DNA of 64,000 nt from an uncultured Sphingomonadaceae bacterium (GTDB lineage Bacteria > Pseudomonadota > Alphaproteobacteria > Sphingomonadales > Sphingomonadaceae): contig CALKJZ010000024.1 of NCBI GenBank assembly GCA_937995515.1, positions 19,159 to 83,158 on the forward strand. Reading direction: 5' to 3'. How positions within the stretch are numbered: the stretch's first letter is position 1; each line of letters starts with the position of its first letter. The position numbers and the translations under genes are program-made. The notes beneath the pieces were generated by a model. It did not search any database. It was given only the letters and a program-made list of their open reading frames with translations, and was not told the origin of the DNA. Positions 45,013 through 54,090 of the stretch are shown here, piece after piece.

Positions 45013-46191
45013 TCAGGCGACCCCGCCCCCCGCGCGCAGCGCTGCCACCTCGTCGGGGCCGTATCCGAGGCCCTCGAGAATGGCATCCGTATCCGCCCCC
45101 GGGGCGGCAAGCACGCCTGCGGAGGCCGGGCGGCCCCCGTCGATTTCCACCGGCACGAGCGGCAGGAGGGTGTGCTGCCCATCGGGAAGCACGACGGGCG
45201 CAAGACCGCCCGAGGCCAGGAGGTGCGGATCGTCGAACAGGTCCTCGGGCCGGCCGATAGGGGCAAAGGGCAGGCCCGTGCCCTCCAGCCGCGCGACCAG
45301 CTCGTCGCGGGTGAACTCGGCAAGACGGGCGCGCACGCGCGGCAGGATCTCATCGCGCGCGGCCACCCGCGCATTGTTGGTGCGCCACTCCTCCCGCGCC
45401 CAGAGATCCTCGAGGCCGAAGATCCGGCAGAACTTCTCCCAGAGCGCATCCGTCACCACGCCCACGAACACCGGCGCATCCCTCGTTTCGAACACGTCGT
45501 AGATCGCCCAGGCGGAGATGCGCGCGGGCATGGGCGCGGCTGCAACGCCGGTCACGGCCTTCTGCGCCATGTGCTGGCCGACGAGATAGACCGTTGTCTC
45601 GAAGAGCGCGGCCTGCACGCGCGCGCCCTTCCCCGTCTGCGCCCGCCGGTGGAGCGCTGCAAGCGCGCCGATCACGGAGAACATCCCGCCCGCGACATCG
45701 ATGACCGAGGCGCCCGCGCGCAGCGGCCGGCCCGGCGGCCCCGTCATGTAGGCAAGCCCGCCCATCATCTGGGCAACCTCGTCGAGCGCGGTGCGCGACT
45801 CGTAGGGGCCGGAGAGGAACCCCTTCTCCGAGACGTGAATGAGCCTCGGGTTGCGGGTGCGCAGCGCCTCCCAGCCGAGCCCGAGCCGGTCGATCGCGCC
45901 CGGGCGGTAGTTCTCGATAAGGATGTCGGCCGAGGAGGCAAGCCGGACGGCCACCTCGCGCCCGTCGGCCGACTTCAGATCGAGGCAGATCGACTTCTTG
46001 CCGCGGTTGTACATCGGGAAGTAGCCCGCGCCCGAACCGACGAGGCGGCGCGTGGCATCGCCGCCCACCGGCTCCACCTTCACCACCTCGGCGCCGAGGT
46101 CGGCGAGAATCTGGCCCGCAGCCGGACCCATCACCATGTGCGTGAACTCCACCACGCGGATGCCGGCCAGCGGCGCCGGAACCTCGGTCAT
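45013..46191 (-). CDS. Class III CoA-transferase (CaiB/BaiF family)
   Basis: A 392-residue CoA-transferase of the formyl-CoA/carnitine branch. The N-terminal domain has VVEFTHMVMGPAAGQILADLGAEVVKVEP; MYNRGKKSICLDLK and ILIENYRPGAIDRLGLG follow, and the catalytic Asp should be in YESRTALDEVAQMM. It moves CoA between carboxylic acids. It diverges from HMG-CoA lyase across 75 nt holding a palindrome, so the two probably work in one route, for example on a leucine- or itaconate-type substrate; which acid is unclear. Confidence 0.92.
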   Translation of the reverse strand: MTEVPAPLAGIRVVEFTHMVMGPAAGQILADLGAEVVKVEPVGGDATRRLVGSGAGYFPMYNRGKKSICLDLKSADGREVAVRLASSADILIENYRPGAIDRLGLGWEALRTRNPRLIHVSEKGFLSGPYESRTALDEVAQMMGGLAYMTGPPGRPLRAGASVIDVAGGMFSVIGALAALHRRAQTGKGARVQAALFETTVYLVGQHMAQKAVTGVAAAPMPARISAWAIYDVFETRDAPVFVGVVTDALWEKFCRIFGLEDLWAREEWRTNNARVAARDEILPRVRARLAEFTRDELVARLEGTGLPFAPIGRPEDLFDDPHLLASGGLAPVVLPDGQHTLLPLVPVEIDGGRPASAGVLAAPGADTDAILEGLGYGPDEVAALRAGGGVA

Positions 46192-46233
46192 TGCCCGTCC
46201 CCTTGCCTTGAGCGCGCCCGCGCTCTCGGGCAC

Positions 46234-46249
46234 ATATGTCCGGACAAAT
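46234..46249. promoter_or_regulatory. Candidate operator between the CoA-transferase and HMG-CoA lyase genes
   Basis: A perfect 10-bp palindrome, TGTCCGGACA (46237-46246), with symmetrical AT flanks, lies in the 75-nt gap between the two divergent starts. It is well placed to regulate both genes. The shape resembles sites of GntR or TetR regulators; no such regulator is in the window. Confidence 0.45.
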
Positions 46250-46266
46250 CGGGGAAAGGCAATGCC

Positions 46267-47214
46267 ATGGCAGCGCGAATGGACGGGATCGACGTGCTGG
46301 TGAGCGAGGTGGGCCCGCGCGACGGGCTGCAGTCGATCGCGCCGGTCATGCCGACTGCGGCGAAGAAGGCGTGGATTGCCGCGCTCGTGGCAGCCGGCGT
46401 GCGCGAGATCGAGGTGGGCAGCTTCGTGCCCCCGCGCCTGCTCCCGCAGCTGGCCGACACGGGCGAGATCGTCGCCTTCTGCCGCGCGGCGCACCCCGGG
46501 CTCCATGTGGCCGTGCTGGTGCCCAATGCGCGGGGCGCGGAAGATGCCATTGCCGCCGGCGCGCACAAGATCACCCTGCCGCTGTCGGCCTCCGAGACGC
46601 ACAGCCTCAAGAACCTGCGCCGCACCCACGAGCAGGTGCTTGCCGAAGTCGCGCGGATTGCAGCGATGCTGGCCGCGCTTCCTGCAGGATCCCGGCCCGA
46701 GTTCGAGGGGGCGATCTCGACGGCCTTCGGCTGCACCCTCGAGGGCCGGGTGCCCGAGGCGAAGGTGGTGGCGCTCGCCGAGCGGCTGGTCGGGCTCGGC
46801 TGCGACGAGGTCGGCCTGTCCGATACCACGGGCTATGCCAACCCGGCGCAGGTGAAGCGGCTGGTCAAGGCGGTGCACGCCGCCATCGGCCCGGAGCGGA
46901 TGACGGGCCTGCATCTCCACAACACCCGCGGGCTTGGCCTTGCCAATGTGCTTGCCGGCCTCGAGGTGGGCATCACCACCTTCGATTCGAGCCAGGGCGG
47001 GCTCGGCGGCTGCCCGTTCGCCCCCGGCGCCTCGGGCAACATCGTGACCGAGGACCTGGTCTTCATGCTGGAGGCCATGGGGCTCCGGACCGGCATCGAC
47101 CCGGACCGGCTGCTCGCCGCGCGCGCGATCCTTGCCGAAGCCCTGCCCGGCGAGCCGCTCTATGGCTTCGTGCCCGATGCCGGCCTGCCGCTGGGCTTTG
47201 CCCGCGCGGCCTGA
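46267..47214 (+). CDS. Hydroxymethylglutaryl-CoA lyase
   Basis: A 315-residue DRE-TIM lyase. The N-terminal SEVGPRDGLQSI carries the Arg-Asp of the active site; GAISTAFGCTLEGRV, DTTGYANPAQVKRL, LHLHNTRGLGLANVLAG give the metal His-x-His, and GLGGCPFAPGASGNIVTEDL carries the catalytic Cys. It splits HMG-CoA or a close homologue into acetyl-CoA and acetoacetate, as in leucine breakdown. It faces the CoA-transferase gene, which suggests a joint pathway. No liu genes accompany it. Confidence 0.94.
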   Translation: MAARMDGIDVLVSEVGPRDGLQSIAPVMPTAAKKAWIAALVAAGVREIEVGSFVPPRLLPQLADTGEIVAFCRAAHPGLHVAVLVPNARGAEDAIAAGAHKITLPLSASETHSLKNLRRTHEQVLAEVARIAAMLAALPAGSRPEFEGAISTAFGCTLEGRVPEAKVVALAERLVGLGCDEVGLSDTTGYANPAQVKRLVKAVHAAIGPERMTGLHLHNTRGLGLANVLAGLEVGITTFDSSQGGLGGCPFAPGASGNIVTEDLVFMLEAMGLRTGIDPDRLLAARAILAEALPGEPLYGFVPDAGLPLGFARAA

Positions 47215-47682
47215 CCTGGCCCCTGCCCGGTGCAGGCGCTCTGCCGCGCCGACCGGCCCTTGCGGCATGAGGCGAGGCCAGCAGAGAGCGGGGCCGGTGG
47301 CAATCGTCCGGAAACCGGATGACGGGATGTTCGGCCGCGAGGAAGGAAGGGGAGATGACGCCGCCCCCGCCGCCTGCGCCGGCTGTCCCGATGGCCGGGG
47401 CTCGACCGCCGCACCCCCGCCGCGGATCGATCTCGGCCAGGTGCCGGAACACCAGGTGCGCAAACATCCGGCCGACCGGCGGGGCGCGAAACCAACCGGC
47501 CGGAGCTCGACCGTCGATCTCATGAAGCTCGTCGGCACGGCGGCTGCGCTTGCCGCCCGCAGGCAGCGGGCGCAGGAGCGCCATGCCGGCGCGCCCGACG
47601 TCAGCGCCGTGGTGCACCTGCGGTTCATCGACCAGCGTGCGCGAGCGGCGGACCGGCGCCTTGGCTGGGGGACGGCCGGCGG
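47215..47682. other. 468-nt non-coding stretch between convergent genes
   Basis: The gap follows the HMG-CoA lyase stop and ends at the 3' end of metW. Several open frames cross it, among them one from ATG 47522 on the plus strand (MKLVGTAAALAARRQ), but all run antisense into metW or have Arg/Pro-rich content and no ribosome site. I see no RNA or mobile feature. Confidence 0.45.
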
Positions 47683-48285
47683 TCAGGGCCGGCCGAGCAC
47701 GAAGAGGGCGTGGTCGGCGCGCCAGTTTGCCTGCGCGGGCGGCACGCGCCGCCAGCCCGCCAGATGCGCCTCGCCCAGAATGCGCAAGCCCTCCTCGCGC
47801 GCGAGCGCGCGGAAATCGGCGACGGTGCACAGATGGATGTTCTCGGTCTCGTGCCAGCTGGCCGGAAGGCTCGGCGTTGCCGGCATGCGCCCGCGCGCCA
47901 GAAGGGCAAGGCGCACCCGCCAGTGGCCGAAGTTGGGAAAGGCCACGACCGCGCGCGCGCCGATCCGCAGGAGCTCGCGCAGCACCCGTGCGGGCCGGTG
48001 CATCGCCTGCAGCGTCTCCGAGAGGATCGCGACATCGACCGAATCGCTCGGAAACTCGGCGAGGTCGCGGTCCGCATCCCCCTGGACGACCGAGAGCCCG
48101 CGCGCGACCGCCCGCGCCACCCGCTCGGCATCGATCTCGATCCCCCGGCCGTCGACGCCGCGGTGATCGCGCAGCCAGGCAAGGAGCGTGCCGTCGGAAC
48201 AGCCGACATCGAGGACGCGCGCACCCTCCGGCACCTGCTCGGCAATCAGCTGCAGCCGCGGCGGAAGTCCCTCTCCCCCGCTCAG
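47683..48285 (-). CDS. metW: Methionine biosynthesis protein MetW
   Basis: A 200-residue class I methyltransferase-like protein of the MetW family, which in Proteobacteria lies next to metX and boosts its activity. Motifs: [57 protein letters not shown] and [13 protein letters not shown], all typical. No ATG, GTG or TTG lies at the right place. The only plausible start is CTG at 48285, which overlaps the metX stop as CTGA and aligns the N-terminus ([17 protein letters not shown]) with family members. GGAG-like sequence occurs just upstream inside metX. Confidence 0.88.
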   Translation of the reverse strand: MSGGEGLPPRLQLIAEQVPEGARVLDVGCSDGTLLAWLRDHRGVDGRGIEIDAERVARAVARGLSVVQGDADRDLAEFPSDSVDVAILSETLQAMHRPARVLRELLRIGARAVVAFPNFGHWRVRLALLARGRMPATPSLPASWHETENIHLCTVADFRALAREEGLRILGEAHLAGWRRVPPAQANWRADHALFVLGRP

Positions 48286-49403
48286 AGCTCGGCCTCCACC
48301 GCGCGCAGGAAACCATCGACGACCCGGTTCATGGCCGGACAGTCGAGGAGGAAGCTGTCGTGCCCGTGCGGGCTCTGGAGCTCGACGAAGCTGGTGTGGC
48401 GCCCGGCTGCAACCAGCGCCTGCACGATCCGGCGCGATTCCGCAGTGGGGTAGAGCCAGTCGCTGTCGAAGGAGAGGATGCAGAAGCGCGCGCGGGTGGC
48501 CATGAACGCCTGCGACAGCCGCCCGCCGTGCGCGGCAGCCAGATCGAAATAGTCCATCGCCCGGGTGATGAAGAGGTAGGAGTTGGCATCGAAGCGCGAG
48601 ACGAAGCTGATCCCCTGGTGACGCAGGTAGGATTCCACCTGGAAATCGGCATCGAAGCCGAAGCCGAGCTGGTCGCGCTCCTGCAGGCGGCGGCCGAACT
48701 TCTCGGTGAGCCCCGCCTCGGAGAGATAGGTGATGTGCGCGGCCATGCGTGCAACCGCCAGCCCGCGCGCCGGGCGCGTGCCCTCGGCCAGATAATTGCC
48801 GCGCCGCCAGTCCGGGTCGGCCATGATCGCCTGCCGGCCCACCTCGTGGAAGGCAATGTGCTGCGCCCCGTGGCTTGCCGCGGTTGCAATGGCGACGACC
48901 GACCGCACCCGGTCCGGGTAGCTTGCGGCCCATTGCAGCGCCTGCATGCCACCCATCGACCCGCCGACGACGGCAAGCAGCCGCTCGATGCCGAGCATGT
49001 CGAGAAGGCCAGCCTGCGCGCGCACCATGTCGGCGATGGTGATCACGGGAAAGCCGAGCGCGCGCGGGCGGCCCGTCTCGGGGTCGATCGAGGCCGGGCC
49101 TTCGCTCCCCATGCACCCGCCCAGCACGTTCGCGCAGATGATGAAGTGCCGCTCGGGCGTGATCGGCCGGCCCTTGCCCACCATGCGGGTCCACCAGCCG
49201 GGCTTGCCCGTCAGCGGGTGGGGGCTCGCCACATACTGGTCGCCGGTCAGCGCATGCGCGATCAGCACCGCATTGGAGCGCCGGGCGTTCAGCTCCCCGA
49301 GGGTCTCGAAGGCGACCGCCGGCGCGGCAAGGCTGCCGCCGCTGTCGAGCGACAGGACGCCCGGCAGGCGCAGCACGCGGTGCGGAGGCGGTGCAAGGTT
49401 CAC
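48282..49403 (-). CDS. metX: Homoserine O-acetyltransferase
   Basis: A 373-residue alpha/beta-hydrolase acetyltransferase that acylates homoserine in methionine synthesis. Nucleophile Ser is in [14 protein letters not shown], Asp in [11 protein letters not shown] and His in [11 protein letters not shown]. Further blocks: [16 protein letters not shown] and [19 protein letters not shown]. Whether it uses acetyl- or succinyl-CoA cannot be told reliably. The start is GTG 49403. It is the first gene of the metX-metW pair and diverges from hisC across 77 nt with a hairpin-like dyad. Confidence 0.94.
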   Translation of the reverse strand: MNLAPPPHRVLRLPGVLSLDSGGSLAAPAVAFETLGELNARRSNAVLIAHALTGDQYVASPHPLTGKPGWWTRMVGKGRPITPERHFIICANVLGGCMGSEGPASIDPETGRPRALGFPVITIADMVRAQAGLLDMLGIERLLAVVGGSMGGMQALQWAASYPDRVRSVVAIATAASHGAQHIAFHEVGRQAIMADPDWRRGNYLAEGTRPARGLAVARMAAHITYLSEAGLTEKFGRRLQERDQLGFGFDADFQVESYLRHQGISFVSRFDANSYLFITRAMDYFDLAAAHGGRLSQAFMATRARFCILSFDSDWLYPTAESRRIVQALVAAGRHTSFVELQSPHGHDSFLLDCPAMNRVVDGFLRAVEAEL

Positions 49404-49441
49404 AGCGCGGCGCGCCTAGCAGGGGCAGGCTCCCCGGCAAA

Positions 49442-49461
49442 GCTTGCAATCTCGCGCAAGC
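49442..49461. promoter_or_regulatory. Dyad in the metX/hisC divergent promoter
   Basis: GCTTGC and GCAAGC stand 8 nt apart as a perfect 6-bp inverted repeat in the middle of the 77-nt gap between metX and hisC. It could be an operator shared by both genes or a leader hairpin. No SAM riboswitch pattern is seen here. Confidence 0.3.
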
Positions 49462-49480
49462 CGGCACAGGCACGCCTGCC

Positions 49481-50596
49481 ATGCCTGAGCCCCTCTCCGC
49501 TCCCCGGCCCAACCCGTGGATTGCCGCGATCGAGGCCTATGTCCCCGGCGCGTCCCGGGCCGAAGGGGGCGTGCCGGTGATAAAGCTCTCCTCGAACGAG
49601 AACCCCCACGGCGCGTCGCCGCTCGTTGCCGAGCGGCTGCGCGCGCATGCGCACGATGTCCACCGCTATCCCGACGGCAGCGCGACCGACCTCCGGCGGC
49701 GCATCGGCTTCCTGCACGGGCTCGAGCCGGACCGGATCGTGTGCGGCACCGGCTCGGACGAGATCCTCCAGCTCCTGCCGCTCATCTATTGCGGCCACGG
49801 CGATACGGTCGTCCATGTGCGGCACGGCTTCATGGTCTATCCGATTGCCGCGCGCCGCGCCGGCGCCGTGCCGCTTGCGGCCCCCGACAGGGCGTTCACG
49901 GCAGACGTCGACTCGATCCTCGCAACCGTCCGCAAGGACACGCGGATCGTCTACCTCGCCAACCCCAACAACCCGACCGGCACGATGATTCCGCGCGCCG
50001 AGGTCATGCGCCTGCACGCCGGGCTCCGGCCCGATATCCTGCTGGTGATCGACCAGGCCTATGCCGAATATCTGCCGGAGCCCGACCCGGACGGCGCGCT
50101 CGCGCTCGCCCGCAGCGCAGCCAATGTGGTGGCCACCCGCACCTTCTCGAAGATCTATGGCCTCGGCGGCCTCCGGGTCGGCTGGGCGACGGGGCCAGCT
50201 CCCGTCATCGCCGAACTCAACCGCATCCGCGCGCCCTTTCCCATCGCCTCGCCGGGCCTCGTGGCAGCCGCCGCGGCCATCGCCGACCAGGACTGGGTGG
50301 CCCGCTGCCGGGAGGCCAATGCACGGGAGCGCGCGCGCCTTGCAGCCGCCATCGGAGCGCTTGGCAATCACGGGCTCGCCGCCGTGCCGAGCGCGGCCAA
50401 CTTCGTGCTGATGACCTGCCCGGAGGAAGGCCCGCTCGCCGCCTCCGCCCTCCACGCCGCACTTGCCGCGCGCGGCATCCTCGTCCGCTGGCTGCCCGCC
50501 CAGGGGTTGCCCCACGGGCTGCGGATCTCGGTTGGCACCGAAGACGAAAACGGCCGGCTGATCGACGCCCTCCACGAGCTCTGCGCGGCCGCCTGA
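49481..50596 (+). CDS. hisC: Histidinol-phosphate aminotransferase
   Basis: A 371-residue class I/II aminotransferase. Blocks: KLSSNENPHGASP, RYPDGSATDLRRRIG, YLANPNNPTGTMIP, DQAYAEYLPEPD and the PLP lysine in TRTFSKIYGLGGLRVGWA, then GLRISVGTEDENGRLIDAL near the end. It transaminates imidazole acetol-phosphate and often also aromatic 2-oxo acids, which fits its coupling (TGATG) with the prephenate/arogenate dehydrogenase gene. This hisC-tyrA order is common in Alphaproteobacteria. Confidence 0.95.
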   Translation: MPEPLSAPRPNPWIAAIEAYVPGASRAEGGVPVIKLSSNENPHGASPLVAERLRAHAHDVHRYPDGSATDLRRRIGFLHGLEPDRIVCGTGSDEILQLLPLIYCGHGDTVVHVRHGFMVYPIAARRAGAVPLAAPDRAFTADVDSILATVRKDTRIVYLANPNNPTGTMIPRAEVMRLHAGLRPDILLVIDQAYAEYLPEPDPDGALALARSAANVVATRTFSKIYGLGGLRVGWATGPAPVIAELNRIRAPFPIASPGLVAAAAAIADQDWVARCREANARERARLAAAIGALGNHGLAAVPSAANFVLMTCPEEGPLAASALHAALAARGILVRWLPAQGLPHGLRISVGTEDENGRLIDALHELCAAA

Positions 50597-51504
50597 TGCT
50601 GCCGTTCGCGCGCATCGGGATCGTCGGAATGGGGCTTATCGGCTCCTCGATCGCGCGCGCCGTGCGCGCGCGCACGCCCGGCGTTGCCATCGCCGCGCAC
50701 GATGCCTGCCCGGGGGTGCGCGCGCGCGTCCTCGAGCTCGGCCTTGCCGATTGCGTTGCCGATACGGCCGGGACTGCCGTCATCGACTGCGACCTCGTGA
50801 TCCTTGCTGTTCCGCTCGGCGCCTATGCGGAGGTGGCACGCGCGATTGCGGCCGATCTTGCGCCCGGCGCCATCGTGACCGACGTCGGCTCGGCCAAGCA
50901 GTGCGTGGCCGCGTCGCTCGCGCCGCTTCTTCCGCCTGGCGTGGCACTGGTGCCCGCGCACCCGGTAGCGGGCACCGAGCGGTCCGGGCCGGACGCCGGC
51001 TTTGCAACCCTGTTCGAGGGGCGGTGGTGCATCCTCACCCCGCCGCCCGGCACCGACCCGGCCGCGGTCGAGCAGGTGCGCGCCTTCTGGAGCCGCCTTG
51101 GCTCGCGGGTCGAGGTGATGGATGCCGCCCATCACGACCTCGTGCTTGCCGTCACCAGCCATGTGCCGCACCTGATTGCCTATTCCATTGTCGGGACCGC
51201 AGCCGACATCGAGCATGTGGCCGCCGGCGAGGTGATCAAATATTCGGCCGGCGGCTTTCGCGACTTTACCCGCATCGCCGCCTCGGACCCGACGATGTGG
51301 CGCGACGTGTTCCTCGCCAACCGCGACGCGGTGCTCGAGGTGCTCGGGCGGGTGAGCGAGGATCTGGCCGCGCTGCAGCGCGCGATCCGCTGGGGCGATG
51401 GCGAGACACTGTTCCGCCGCTTCGAGGCGTCGCGCGCCACGCGGCGCGCGATCGTCGAGGCGGGCCAGGATGTCGACGCGCCCGACTTCGGGCGGACCCG
51501 CTAG
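50596..51504 (+). CDS. tyrA: Prephenate/arogenate dehydrogenase
   Basis: A 302-residue TyrA/TyrC-type enzyme. The NAD(P) motif is IGIVGMGLIGSSIARAVRA; LVILAVPLGAYAEVARAI, IVTDVGSAKQCVAA, VPAHPVAGTERSG (with the substrate His) and HDLVLAVTSHVPHLIAYSIV (the catalytic His region) follow. It oxidises prephenate or arogenate in tyrosine synthesis; the cyclohexadienyl (dual) type is usual in this class. Its ATG shares the A of the hisC stop. Its end overlaps recX by 4 nt. Confidence 0.94.
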   Translation: MLPFARIGIVGMGLIGSSIARAVRARTPGVAIAAHDACPGVRARVLELGLADCVADTAGTAVIDCDLVILAVPLGAYAEVARAIAADLAPGAIVTDVGSAKQCVAASLAPLLPPGVALVPAHPVAGTERSGPDAGFATLFEGRWCILTPPPGTDPAAVEQVRAFWSRLGSRVEVMDAAHHDLVLAVTSHVPHLIAYSIVGTAADIEHVAAGEVIKYSAGGFRDFTRIAASDPTMWRDVFLANRDAVLEVLGRVSEDLAALQRAIRWGDGETLFRRFEASRATRRAIVEAGQDVDAPDFGRTR

Positions 51505-52031
51505 AAGCCCTCTTCCGCAAGCGCCTCGAGCGCTTCGATATCGCGGGCGTCAACGATCCGCCGCGCCAGATCGGGGGGGTGGCCGGCGCGCAGCATGGCA
51601 GCCACCTGCCGGGCGCGGCCCTGCCGGTCGAGGCCCGGCGGGCCGAACGGGCCGAACCGCCGGCGCCGCGCGAAGGCGATCGCCTGGGCCAGCGGGTCGA
51701 GGCCCTCGAGCGCCGGCGCGCTGTCGGCCTCGTCGATGCCGTCGGCGGCAAGTGCGAGGCGCAGGCGGGAGCGGCCGTGTGCGCGCGCCGCAGCCGCACG
51801 GCCGCGCGCCTCGGCAAAGGCGCGGTCGTCCACAAGGCCCAGCCCGGCCAGCCGCTCGCACAGCGCCTCGAGCGGCGGCGCCTCCTCGCCTGCCCAGCCG
51901 CGGGCGGCGAGCTTGCGCTCGAGGTGGCGCCGCAGGCGCGCGCGGCTGGTCTGGAACCGCTGGACATAGGCAAGGGCCAGCCGCTCGAGCGCGGGACCAT
52001 CGAGCGGCGGCAAGGTTCGGGCCCGGCGCAT
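51501..52031 (-). CDS. recX: RecX-like regulatory protein
   Basis: A 176-residue helical protein with RecX three-helix repeats: ALERLALAYVQRFQTSRARLRRHL, LEALCERLAGLGLVDDRAFAEA, and AAMLRAGHPPDLARRIVDA. RecX modulates RecA filaments. No recA is in the window, so it is a stand-alone gene. It diverges from the fatty acyl-AMP ligase gene. Confidence 0.87.
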   Translation of the reverse strand: MRRARTLPPLDGPALERLALAYVQRFQTSRARLRRHLERKLAARGWAGEEAPPLEALCERLAGLGLVDDRAFAEARGRAAAARAHGRSRLRLALAADGIDEADSAPALEGLDPLAQAIAFARRRRFGPFGPPGLDRQGRARQVAAMLRAGHPPDLARRIVDARDIEALEALAEEGF

Positions 52032-52071
52032 CGCCCGATTGCTGCCACAAACCCGTCCTCTTTTGAACGAG

Positions 52072-52094
52072 GCCTGCGATTAGGTGCCGCAGGC
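52072..52094. promoter_or_regulatory. Inverted repeat in the recX / acyl-AMP ligase divergent region
   Basis: GCCTGCG and CGCAGGC form a perfect 7-bp dyad with a 9-nt AT-richer spacer, within the 113-nt gap between the two starts. It may be an operator or a leader hairpin for the ligase. No LexA-type box is evident for recX. Confidence 0.35.
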
Positions 52095-52144
52095 GCGGAG
52101 ACGACAACATTCGGGATCGCAACACGAAGGACCGCCACGAGACC

Positions 52145-53983
52145 ATGGCAAGCTTGACCGACACGGGCATCACGGATGCCGGCCACGCCGAACCCGCAGC
52201 GGCAGCACATGGGCCAGCACGCACCCCCGATGTGGCCTCGCAAGAGCGGGCGCCCACCCCGCTCCTTTCCGGCATCCCGTTCGTGCCCGGCCGTTTTCCG
52301 ACGATCGTCGCAGCGCTCGACTATGCGGCAACCGGCGCCACTGGCCTCAACTTCCACGATGCGCGCGCCAATCTCGTGCAGGCGCTGCCCTACCGCGAGC
52401 TGCGCGCGCGCGCGCGCGCCGATGCTCAGCGGCTGCTGGCGCGCGGGGTCGGGCCGGGCGAGCGGGTCGCGCTTATTGCCGAGACGTCTGCCGCATTCGC
52501 CTCGCTCTTCTTCGGCGCGCTCTATGCCGGGGCGCTGCCGGTGCCGCTGCCGCTTCCCACCAGCTTCGGCGGACGCGAGGCCTATGTGCAGCAGCTGCGC
52601 AACCAGCTGGCCAGCTGCGCGCCGCGGCTGGTGGCCGGACCGGAAGAGTTCCGCGGCATGTTCGAGGAGGCCGCCGAGGGGCTCGCCGAGGCCCTGTCGT
52701 GGGGCGCGTTTGCAGCGCTTGCCGAAGCGGGCCAGGCGCTGCCCGAGCCCGACCCGAAGGCGATTGCCTATCTCCAGTATTCCAGCGGCTCGACCCGCTT
52801 CCCGCACGGTGTCGCCGTGACCCACGAGGCGGTGATGGCCAATCTCTCCGGCCACCATCACGCGATGGAGATCCGCCCCGGAGACCGCGGCATCTCCTGG
52901 CTTCCGCTCTACCACGACATGGGGCTGGTCGGCTGTTTCCTTTCGCCCATGGCGGCGCAGCTGTCGGTCGACTATCTTGCGACCGACGATTTCGCCCGCC
53001 GCCCGCTCTCGTGGCTCACCCTCATCAGCCGCAACCCGGGCAACTCGCTCTCCTATTCGCCGACCTTCGGCTACGACATCTGCGCGCGCCGGGTCTCCAC
53101 CCAGACCGACGTGGCGGGCCGGTTCGACCTGTCGCGCTGGCGGCTTGCGGGCAACGGCGCCGACATGATCCGCCCCGACGTGTGCCAGGCCTTTGTCGAT
53201 GCGTTCGCGCCGGCCGGCTTCCGCGCCGAGGCGTTCACGCCGAGCTACGGCCTTGCCGAGGCAACCCTTGCCGTCACCGTCGCCCCCATGGGACAGGGGA
53301 TCGTCTGCGACCTCGTGGACGAGCGGCGCCTCGCCGGAGACGGCCACGCCGAGCCGCATCGCCAGCCGGCGGACCGGCCGACCCGCTACCGCGCGATCGT
53401 CGACTGCGGCGTGCCGCTGCCCGGCCTTTCGCTGGAAGTGCGCGACGAGGCCGGCACGCCCCTTCCCGACCGGCAGATCGGGCGGCTGTTTGTGAAGGGC
53501 CTTGGCGTGATGGCCGGCTATTTCCGCAACGAGGAGGCCACCCGTGCCGCGCTCAGCCCCGATGGCTGGCTCGACACGGGCGACATGGCCTATCTCGTCG
53601 ATGGCCATCTCTTCATCGTCGGCCGAGCCAAGGACATGATCATCATCAACGGCCGGAACCACTGGCCGCAGGACATCGAGTGGGCGATCGAGCAGCTCGA
53701 CGGCTTCAAGTCGGGCGACATTGCCGCCTTTGCCATCACCACGCCCTCGGGCGAGGAAGCGCCCGCCGTGCTGGTGCAGTGCCGCACCAGCGATCCGGCC
53801 GCGCGCGCGGCGCTGCGCGAGGCTATCCGCGCCAAGGTGCGCGCGATCACCGGCATGAGCTGCATCGTCGAGCTCGTGCCGCCGCGCACGCTGCCGCGCA
53901 CCTCGTCGGGCAAGCTGAGCCGGGTGAAGGCGCGCCAGCTCTACCTCTCGGGCGCCATCGTGCCGCTCGACATCGCGGCCTGA
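52145..53983 (+). CDS. Fatty acyl-AMP ligase
   Basis: A 612-residue adenylate-forming enzyme of the FAAL type. It has YLQYSSGSTRFPHGVAVTH (the A3-like loop with Ser-Ser-Gly-Ser-Thr), SWLPLYHDMGLVGCFLSPM, EAFTPSYGLAEATLAV, LDTGDMAYLVDGHLFIVGRAKDMI in pieces, and the C-terminal Lys in RTSSGKLSRVKAR. FAALs activate fatty acids as acyl-AMP and pass them to an acyl carrier protein for complex lipids. No ACP or polyketide gene is adjacent. It could serve sphingolipid or other envelope lipid synthesis; this is inferred. An N-terminal ~40 residues are low-complexity. Confidence 0.9.
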   Translation: MASLTDTGITDAGHAEPAAAAHGPARTPDVASQERAPTPLLSGIPFVPGRFPTIVAALDYAATGATGLNFHDARANLVQALPYRELRARARADAQRLLARGVGPGERVALIAETSAAFASLFFGALYAGALPVPLPLPTSFGGREAYVQQLRNQLASCAPRLVAGPEEFRGMFEEAAEGLAEALSWGAFAALAEAGQALPEPDPKAIAYLQYSSGSTRFPHGVAVTHEAVMANLSGHHHAMEIRPGDRGISWLPLYHDMGLVGCFLSPMAAQLSVDYLATDDFARRPLSWLTLISRNPGNSLSYSPTFGYDICARRVSTQTDVAGRFDLSRWRLAGNGADMIRPDVCQAFVDAFAPAGFRAEAFTPSYGLAEATLAVTVAPMGQGIVCDLVDERRLAGDGHAEPHRQPADRPTRYRAIVDCGVPLPGLSLEVRDEAGTPLPDRQIGRLFVKGLGVMAGYFRNEEATRAALSPDGWLDTGDMAYLVDGHLFIVGRAKDMIIINGRNHWPQDIEWAIEQLDGFKSGDIAAFAITTPSGEEAPAVLVQCRTSDPAARAALREAIRAKVRAITGMSCIVELVPPRTLPRTSSGKLSRVKARQLYLSGAIVPLDIAA

Positions 53984-54000
53984 GGCCGCCGGCCACGCCC

Positions 54001-54060
54001 GGGGGGTCTGCCCGGGGGTCTGCCGGGGGGTCTGCAGGGGGGCCTGCCGGGGGCTTGCCC
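54001..54060. repeat. Five tandem 12-nt repeats
   Basis: Five head-to-tail copies of GGGGGGTCTGCC-like units, diverging slightly towards the right end, fill the gap between the acyl-AMP ligase stop and ubiA. The array looks recently made because the first three units differ at one or two bases only. It is outside the coding frames of both neighbours. Confidence 0.9.
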
Positions 54061-54090
54061 CGCGGGCCCTCGAGGCGGCATGGCGCAGGC

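Noticed and set aside
47522..48166. Open frame starting MKLVGTAAALAARRQ
   Set aside because: Most of it is antisense to metW and the short unique part has no family features.
49404..49480. SAM or SAH riboswitch ahead of metX
   Set aside because: Only a 6-bp dyad is present; there is no conserved riboswitch core and the gap is too short.
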